Below are positions 58,065 through 62,977 of a DNA stretch of 62,977 nt, piece by piece. The notes under the pieces were generated by a model, which was given only the letters and a program-made list of their open reading frames with translations, was not told where the DNA came from and searched no databases. The position numbers were made by a program, and so were the translations under genes. This DNA comes from Candidatus Gottesmanbacteria bacterium (lineage in GTDB: Bacteria; Patescibacteriota; Microgenomatia; JACOXO01). The stretch spans positions 1-62,977 of the forward strand of contig JACOXO010000015.1 in NCBI GenBank assembly GCA_016182365.1. The letters run 5' to 3'. Numbering within the stretch: position 1 is the first letter of the stretch; each line of letters begins with the position of its first letter.

Positions 58065-58577
58065 ATGATATCTGAGAATCCCAATCAACAGAAACTAACG
58101 CTACTATCTCAGAGAGCAGTTGAGGTGGTGAAGGGCATACATGGAAACATGTACACAAATTTTTCACTGGAAGGCGCCATTGACGAGCCTTTGAACCCCC
58201 GCTCATTTATTGTTATTCTTCCTGAACTTGGCCAAAAAGATTTTACCCTAGCTACTTTTAATTTGCCATCTAAAGGAAGAGAATCTACCTTAATGGAACT
58301 ATATCATCAAGTAGTGCGGCTTGGTATTCCTGACCGGGTAAGAGAACTAGAGACTCAAATATATGGAGAACAGCAAGGGGACGAGTTAGAATTTGAGGAA
58401 CAAATAAAAGTTGGATTAGGAGCTATGCGAATGCCTTTGGCAATTCTACTATTTAGTAATACATCGAGAGACAATACTTCGACAGTTCATATATATCATC
58501 ATACTAATATAAGACCTTCCAGAGCGCTTTTTCTCATGCAGGAGCGGGTAAAACAGAGAATTGCAAACTTCAACTAA
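58065..58577 (+). CDS. Hypothetical protein (170 aa)
   Basis: No signal peptide or motif recognised. The middle has a short hydrophobic strand (FIVILPELGQ) and the C-terminus is helical (ALFLMQERVKQRIANF). It is 8 nt upstream of the next gene in the same direction and has an extended -10 promoter. Confidence 0.55.
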   Translation: MISENPNQQKLTLLSQRAVEVVKGIHGNMYTNFSLEGAIDEPLNPRSFIVILPELGQKDFTLATFNLPSKGRESTLMELYHQVVRLGIPDRVRELETQIYGEQQGDELEFEEQIKVGLGAMRMPLAILLFSNTSRDNTSTVHIYHHTNIRPSRALFLMQERVKQRIANFN

Positions 58578-58585
58578 TCTAATAT

Positions 58586-59581
58586 ATGGCTAAGGATAGA
58601 CTTTCATACAAACACGCATTAGAACAGTCCGCTTTTTTACGGGAACGAATCCCAGAACCTAAAGGTCATCCAATTACTGATTATATTCGCGCACCTGTTA
58701 ACTTTGTTATACAAAACGCTTTGGCAGGATCTGGTATTCAAGTTTTTCAGAAAGATCATATTAGGGTACTTCCTGATTCTGATTTCGATGGTTTTTTTAA
58801 TGACATGTTTGAACTTACAACTCATCCTTTTACCGAAGTCACATTTCAAGAATTAATTGAAGATGATAATTCTGATGATGAAATAAGAATGTATAACGAT
58901 AGTTTTGGCCGTTCAAAGAAAATATATCTTCGGCAATCACTTCTAACTACAAATGAAGATAACGATCAAATTCCAAGCGATGAAATACAAATAGATCAAG
59001 TTTTAAAAATTGCTCCCGCTTTATTACAGTATAGTATACGAAGAGTAGCAAAACCACGAATAATAGCTATTGACTCCGATTACAAAAGACAATTTGTTGA
59101 AAGGATCATTCAAGCAGATGCATCAAGGGCAAGTCCAGTTTTCAGCTTAGAAAAACAGACGGAATATATACAAAGATTACTTGAGTATTGCAAAGATAAA
59201 TCCTTAAATGTAATTTGTACTGGGGTAAGAGTTGGTTTAGAAGTAGAAGGAAGAATTCTGGCTATGGCGCAGGATTACTTTGATTATACTGTACTTGCTT
59301 CGTTTGTTAAACCCATCTTACCTGCGCTTATTGCCTGTTTAAAGGGTCGATACGACAACTATAGGGTTAATACCCTTGGAAAAAGTCCAGAGACGCTTTC
59401 TGATAGATACTATAGTCAAACACTTGCTAATAGTATGTACGGGATTGCACAATCTACAGTTGATGAGCGACTTGAACAATTGGGAGGTTTCGAAGATCAA
59501 GAAAAATTAAGACTTTACCATTCAGGGAGATATTTTGAAAATCATCTACAAATATTCCCAGAAAGAGGCTTTCTTTCTTAG
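58586..59581 (+). CDS. Hypothetical protein (331 aa)
   Basis: Soluble, slightly acidic protein with no recognised motif. Two hydrophobic segments (VRVGLEVEGRILAMAQDYF and TVLASFVKPILPALIACL in outline) are too short or too polar for clear membrane spans. It ends with FPERGFLS. Probably cotranscribed with the 58065 gene. Confidence 0.5.
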   Translation: MAKDRLSYKHALEQSAFLRERIPEPKGHPITDYIRAPVNFVIQNALAGSGIQVFQKDHIRVLPDSDFDGFFNDMFELTTHPFTEVTFQELIEDDNSDDEIRMYNDSFGRSKKIYLRQSLLTTNEDNDQIPSDEIQIDQVLKIAPALLQYSIRRVAKPRIIAIDSDYKRQFVERIIQADASRASPVFSLEKQTEYIQRLLEYCKDKSLNVICTGVRVGLEVEGRILAMAQDYFDYTVLASFVKPILPALIACLKGRYDNYRVNTLGKSPETLSDRYYSQTLANSMYGIAQSTVDERLEQLGGFEDQEKLRLYHSGRYFENHLQIFPERGFLS

Positions 59582-59634
59582 GCCGCATCCGTTAATAACA
59601 TAATCTTTAATTTCAGATGAAGATGTGGCACAAA

Positions 59635-59679
59635 GGGCCGTAACCATCAATACCTATCAGATTATTGATGGACGAGCCC
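59635..59679 (+). terminator. Two-tier hairpin downstream of the 58586 gene
   Basis: Outer GGGC (59635-59638)/GCCC (59676-59679) and inner CCATCAATA (59644-59652)/TATTGATGG (59663-59671) around a 10-nt loop. It lies 54 nt past the stop. No T-tract follows, so it may be a processing hairpin rather than an intrinsic terminator. Confidence 0.45.
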
Positions 59680-59712
59680 TTAGAAAACTGTCCTCAAGTA
59701 TCTGTTCTTTTC

Positions 59713-59721
59713 TGTTATAAT
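59713..59721 (+). promoter_or_regulatory. Extended -10 promoter, leaderless
   Basis: TGT-TATAAT ends 7 nt before ATG 59729, so transcription would start at the start codon. Confidence 0.6.
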
Positions 59722-59728
59722 ACAAACC

Positions 59729-60061
59729 ATGGGAGTTACCACTGTTAAGGTAATTGTCAAAAATCCGCTTACACCTTCTAATTCTAGTGAAGGGGAATTT
59801 CTAGTTGATAGTGGCGCTCATTATACGGTTTTACCTGATACTGTGGTTAAAAAACTAAAACTCAAACCCTCATATACTCAGGAATTTTCATTGGCTGACG
59901 GTAGAATAATTAAAAGAAAATTGGGAAGCGCTCTAATTAATTTTAAAGGACGCGAGCTGGCAGTTCCGGTTGTATTAGGTGAGAAAGGCGATAGCGCCCT
60001 TTTGGGGGTAACTACTCTTGAAAGTTTCGGTGTCGGCCACAGCAAATTAATACTTGCTTAA
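59729..60061 (+). CDS. Retropepsin-like aspartic protease domain protein
   Basis: 110 residues. The motif FLVDSGAHYTVLP (Asp27 in D-S-G-A) is the single-lobe aspartic-protease signature of clan AA, with the downstream hydrophobic-hydrophobic-Gly block LLGVTTLESFG. Proteins of this type act as homodimers. It has no signal peptide. Function unknown; the leaderless promoter is consistent with an independent transcript. Confidence 0.7.
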   Translation: MGVTTVKVIVKNPLTPSNSSEGEFLVDSGAHYTVLPDTVVKKLKLKPSYTQEFSLADGRIIKRKLGSALINFKGRELAVPVVLGEKGDSALLGVTTLESFGVGHSKLILA

Positions 60062-60081
60062 CGTTCAAATGAGATTTAAAG

Positions 60082-60384
60082 TTATTCTTCAAAAAGACAA
60101 TGATAGATAATTCCACATTCCTGACAATCAAATTTAGCCTCAACAATACCACTTTCGTCGATACGTGGTCTAACAAAAATCAGATTTTCAGTAACAGGGC
60201 TGACTGTAATAGTTATCTTTCCTGGTTCAACAGGGAGTGGAGGTGTTTGCGAAGAATGCATACAGCCAAGTGTAATTTCTTTACCCTGTTGGAGCCAACT
60301 TAAATTAAGAAATGACCGTATTTGGCCCCCTGTTTTAGGACAAGTAAAGACAACCTCTCTTTTTTGAAAACTTCTCTCTGTCAT
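60082..60384 (-). CDS. Small zinc-ribbon-like protein (100 aa)
   Basis: Two cysteine clusters (FTCPKTGG near residue 14 and FDCQECGIIYHC near residue 86) could form one zinc site, as in rubredoxin-like ribbons, with a beta-rich middle. It converges on the protease gene with 20 nt between stops and is divergent from kamA. No family recognised. Confidence 0.5.
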   Translation of the reverse strand: MTERSFQKREVVFTCPKTGGQIRSFLNLSWLQQGKEITLGCMHSSQTPPLPVEPGKITITVSPVTENLIFVRPRIDESGIVEAKFDCQECGIIYHCLFEE

Positions 60385-60462
60385 ATACCCATAAACAATG
60401 AATAATTTTAAAGTAATTATATATTAAGGATTCAATATATAGCTTTCTATTAACATAAGGAC

Positions 60463-60471
60463 TGATATAAT
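60463..60471 (+). promoter_or_regulatory. Extended -10 promoter, leaderless
   Basis: TGA-TATAAT ends 6 nt before ATG 60478; the mRNA would begin at the start codon. Confidence 0.6.
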
Positions 60472-60477
60472 TGCACA

Positions 60478-61506
60478 ATGTTATCTAAATCTGACTTTGT
60501 ATTTTCAACTTCTGAGCTTAAAACATATCTTGGTCAGAAGGGGATTAATATGAATAAAGCGGGCATGGATGTAAAGCATCCATTTTTCATGATGGTGCCT
60601 AAATACTATCTGGATTTGATTGACTGGAATGACAATAATGATCCTTTGCGAAAAATGGTGATTACCAGTTCACTTGAGAATGATATTAAAAAATATGAGT
60701 TAACTGATCCTATTGGTGATAGGCCTCATACTCCTGTTCCTGGAATTGTGCACAGGTATCAAGATCGTTGTCTTCTTATGCTTTCAAATGTTTGTGCAGT
60801 ACACTGCAGATTTTGCTTTAGGAAAAATCTTCTGAATTCAAATACCTATGATTTCAAAAAAAGTATTGAGTATATAAAAAAGCATAAGGAAATTTGGGAA
60901 GTAATTCTGTCAGGAGGGGATCCTTTTATGATGGAAGATATATTTTTGCAGAAGATAATTACAGCTTTGAAACAAATTAAACATATTAAAATGATCAGAT
61001 TTCATACTCGTACTCCAGCTGTTTATCCAAAAAGAATAACAGACGATTTTGTAAAAATCATTTCCCAAGCTAAACCATCAATAATTGTTTTTCATATTAA
61101 CCATCCAAGGGAGATTACTCCTGAATTTATACAGTCAGTTGCCAAGTTAAAAAAAACATCAAGTATACTCTTATCACAGACAGTGTTATTGAAGGGTGTA
61201 AATGACAATACACAGACTTTAACAAGGTTATTTAAGAGTTTAGTTGAGATTGGAATAAAACCTTATTATCTTCATCATCTCGACTACACGGTTGGGACAG
61301 ATTATTTTAGAATTTCGGTTGAGGAGGGAAAAAAGATTTATAGGGAGTTAAGCAGTATTTCCGGTCACTGTATTCCTGAATACGTAATAGATATTCCTGG
61401 TGGTTTAGGTAAAATCCCTGTTTTCTGGTTTAATCACGTTGGAAAAAATAAGTATCAAGCCACCGACTTTGCAGGGAAAAAAGTAGTTTACAGCGACCCA
61501 TCTTAA
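60478..61506 (+). CDS. kamA: Radical SAM enzyme of the KamA family
   Basis: 342 residues. The 4Fe-4S motif CxxxCxxC is Cys106-Cys110-Cys113 in CAVHCRFCFRKN; downstream VILSGGDPFMMED and IRFHTRTPAVYPKRI match lysine 2,3-aminomutase. Length fits both lysine aminomutase and EpmB-type lysine-moving enzymes; no epmA is visible, so the substrate is uncertain. Its last 18 codons recur in diverged form at 62912-62965, on the far side of the converging HTH gene. Confidence 0.85.
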   Translation: MLSKSDFVFSTSELKTYLGQKGINMNKAGMDVKHPFFMMVPKYYLDLIDWNDNNDPLRKMVITSSLENDIKKYELTDPIGDRPHTPVPGIVHRYQDRCLLMLSNVCAVHCRFCFRKNLLNSNTYDFKKSIEYIKKHKEIWEVILSGGDPFMMEDIFLQKIITALKQIKHIKMIRFHTRTPAVYPKRITDDFVKIISQAKPSIIVFHINHPREITPEFIQSVAKLKKTSSILLSQTVLLKGVNDNTQTLTRLFKSLVEIGIKPYYLHHLDYTVGTDYFRISVEEGKKIYRELSSISGHCIPEYVIDIPGGLGKIPVFWFNHVGKNKYQATDFAGKKVVYSDPS

Positions 61507-62843
61507 TCAGAATCTAACAGCCCTAAGAAGTGTAATCCGCGATTTTTAAGCATCATAATTGCCTGTTTAGATACTCCTCTTTCAAGAGCAATTGCTTCAA
61601 ATGTTTTGTGATTGGTTTCTTCTTCTAAACCGTAATAAGCATTAAGAACTGTATAATAGTTAGGTTTACTATCTCTTAGCTGGTCAAATAATTCAGGTCG
61701 ATTTTTCCTAAGCAGCATAATTTTTTGCCACATTTCCCACTGAGAGATTATCAGTTTAGCAGGGGGAATTCGATCATCTACTTTACACTTTTGTCTTAAT
61801 TCGAATCTACTTTTTGCTTCACCATTGGCTTTTCCCCAATAAAGTACCCGATCAGTCAGGTTATTAGCGCGGGTTATTATTGCTTTATCATTTGATGGTA
61901 TGCCACACCAGTGCATAATAGTACTGAAAAGGCGATGTGTAATAACAGTTGTCAGACCAATTTTTTTGGCAATTTTTCTAAGACTCAATGGATTGCTTGT
62001 GTCAAAATACATTAAAGCAACCAATGGTTCATTAAGCTCGAAATCCTGCATAAGCTGGAAAATTTTCCCTTTTTCAGGATTTTGAAGCGTTTCCTCAAAT
62101 GCAACTTTTTTTGCTTTGAAGTCTAACGGTCTTCTTGATTCATTATATATTTCACTTTCTTTAATCCGTCCTGTAGCGATTTCTATTCCATAGCTTTGAG
62201 CTAATTTCCGGATAGAAGGTCCAACCATATTATCGAATAAACTTGGAGGAAGGTGGATTGTTTTAAGATTAGGACAGATCCCAATTATTTTTTGAATCGT
62301 TGCAACGGTAACAAAACTACCCTGGGTAATATGTATAAAAGACGTGAATTCTCCTAGATCCCCGAGATCTTCTTTTGCCGATAGAATGCTAAAAGAGGGT
62401 TGCTTATGTTGAAAGATTACTTGCGAATCCTTGATCCTTCTGGATCGTTCAAATTCAGATGCTTGTTTAGATTCTTTAATTCCTTTCCTGTTCTTTGGTT
62501 TTTCTGTATTTGGTTCCCGCTTAAAAGTTGGTTGATTAGATTCCATTGCCGAAGCTTTCATTTCTGTTTCTATTACGCTTCTTAAATAGCTTAATGTGGT
62601 TTTATCTCCAAGTAGTTGTTCGCGCCGTGTAAGAAATATTTCCCTTTTAGGATCTAATAAATATTCTTTGAGAGCAGCGGGGGGTTTTCTTCTGGAAACG
62701 TAAATGTCTCTTAAAAGCGAATCTGCTTCGGTCACGACCTGCAATTTATAAGGGTCCTGGCCTATTACTTGTTCGAGTTTAGTAGGTTTTTTAACCTGAG
62801 CTAATTTTTGTTCCTCTGGTGGTCTTTTATAACTATCTTGCAT
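61503..62843 (-). CDS. Protein with sigma-region-4-like HTH domains
   Basis: 446 residues. An extended, basic N-terminus (about 1-150) is followed by two HTH-like regions: LVALMYFDTSNPLSLRKIAKKIGLTTVITHRLF (about 280-315) and YYGLEEETNHKTFEAIALERGVSKQAIMMLKNRGLHFLG (about 405-445), both resembling region 4 of sigma70. Like other proteins of this type in the window it has no region 2. Its stop overlaps kamA's by 4 nt, and a copy of the kamA 3' end lies 69 nt upstream of its start. Confidence 0.6.
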   Translation of the reverse strand: MQDSYKRPPEEQKLAQVKKPTKLEQVIGQDPYKLQVVTEADSLLRDIYVSRRKPPAALKEYLLDPKREIFLTRREQLLGDKTTLSYLRSVIETEMKASAMESNQPTFKREPNTEKPKNRKGIKESKQASEFERSRRIKDSQVIFQHKQPSFSILSAKEDLGDLGEFTSFIHITQGSFVTVATIQKIIGICPNLKTIHLPPSLFDNMVGPSIRKLAQSYGIEIATGRIKESEIYNESRRPLDFKAKKVAFEETLQNPEKGKIFQLMQDFELNEPLVALMYFDTSNPLSLRKIAKKIGLTTVITHRLFSTIMHWCGIPSNDKAIITRANNLTDRVLYWGKANGEAKSRFELRQKCKVDDRIPPAKLIISQWEMWQKIMLLRKNRPELFDQLRDSKPNYYTVLNAYYGLEEETNHKTFEAIALERGVSKQAIMMLKNRGLHFLGLLDSD

Positions 62844-62911
62844 AGATAAGTAGGATTATATCATTTCCTATAGGTCTATAAACAATGGATTTAAATATTT
62901 GAGAATTTTTT

Positions 62912-62965
62912 AAATACCAAGTTACCGACTTTGCAGGGAAAAAAGTATCCTATAAAGATTCCTAA
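62912..62965 (+). pseudogene. Duplicate of the kamA 3' end
   Basis: Read in frame this gives KYQVTDFAGKKVSYKDS and stop, against KYQATDFAGKKVVYSDPS and stop at the end of kamA. Twenty-four consecutive bases (62924-62947) are identical to 61462-61485. It is the far boundary of the inserted gene 61503-62843. Confidence 0.85.
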
Positions 62966-62977
62966 TAGATAGAATTT

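Noticed and set aside
62912-62965. Second kamA 3' end as an assembly artefact
   Set aside because: The copy has diverged (about a third of positions outside the core differ), which would not result from a simple duplication in assembly. Read mapping would still be the final check.

Overview
The window looks like a chromosome segment of a Candidate Phyla Radiation bacterium (Patescibacteria, most like the Microgenomates branch). The evidence is an AT-rich sequence, the standard code with TAA, TAG and TGA all used as stops, many genes with no Shine-Dalgarno, and a mixture typical of that group: PBP1A, MreB, PEGA/beta-propeller and DUF11-like surface proteins, a sortase, a YerC/TrpR-like regulator, a four-helix-bundle (IVS-type) protein, and many lineage-specific hypothetical proteins. 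This placement is inference from gene content; no 16S or ribosomal protein gene is present.

Layout. 1-2.4 kb: small proteins, a structured leader, palindromic repeats and a surface protein with an IPSTG sorting-like signal. 2.6-10.3 kb: a VirD4/TraD-like ATPase, an AbrB-PIN module, a divergent ketoacyl-ACP-synthase-III-like enzyme, an M16 peptidase, ndk and a second PIN module. 10.4-23.8 kb: an accessory island of mostly unrecognised proteins, including sigma-region-4-like HTH proteins, methyltransferase- and nucleotidyltransferase-like proteins, a broken HAD gene, folA, and a 645-residue protein ending in a RelE-like domain. 23.8-33.5 kb: thyA, dcd, a metzincin, PBP1A, two tRNAs and a sortase. 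33.5-43.5 kb: a PEGA protein, mreB, a YerC-like regulator and a six-gene glycosyltransferase run. 43.5-47.2 kb: an AbiE module, a fused archaeal-type CoA enzyme and glycogen synthase. 48.4-54.0 kb: a cyclase and a pentose-phosphate cluster (zwf, gnd, rpiB, rpe) interrupted by a transporter gene with a nonsense codon and by the four-helix-bundle gene. 54-63 kb: a large Nudix protein, a membrane protein, hypotheticals, a retropepsin-like protein and a KamA-family radical SAM enzyme.

How the genes fit together. folA, thyA, dcd and ndk make and balance dTTP precursors. PBP1A, MreB, the sortase and the glycosyltransferases build the envelope. zwf, gnd, rpiB and rpe form a near-complete oxidative pentose-phosphate route. 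At least three toxin-antitoxin modules carry recognisable promoters; two have palindromic operators overlapping the core promoter.

The most unusual features are DNA-level. (1) At least six loci hold degenerate arrays with a 7-nt period (one further locus has 8 nt). Most are arranged as inverted pairs that form long imperfect hairpins. Each locus uses its own word. One pair flanks the four-helix-bundle gene and one array lies in frame inside a glycosyltransferase gene. (2) Inserted genes are bracketed by a second, diverged copy of the 3' end of the neighbouring conserved gene: clear for ndk and kamA, visible for a tRNA-Arg, weaker for thyA. (3) Several G+C-rich palindromes are dispersed in intergenic DNA and inside coding sequences. 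(4) Many genes have an extended -10 promoter only 6-8 nt upstream of ATG, implying leaderless mRNAs.
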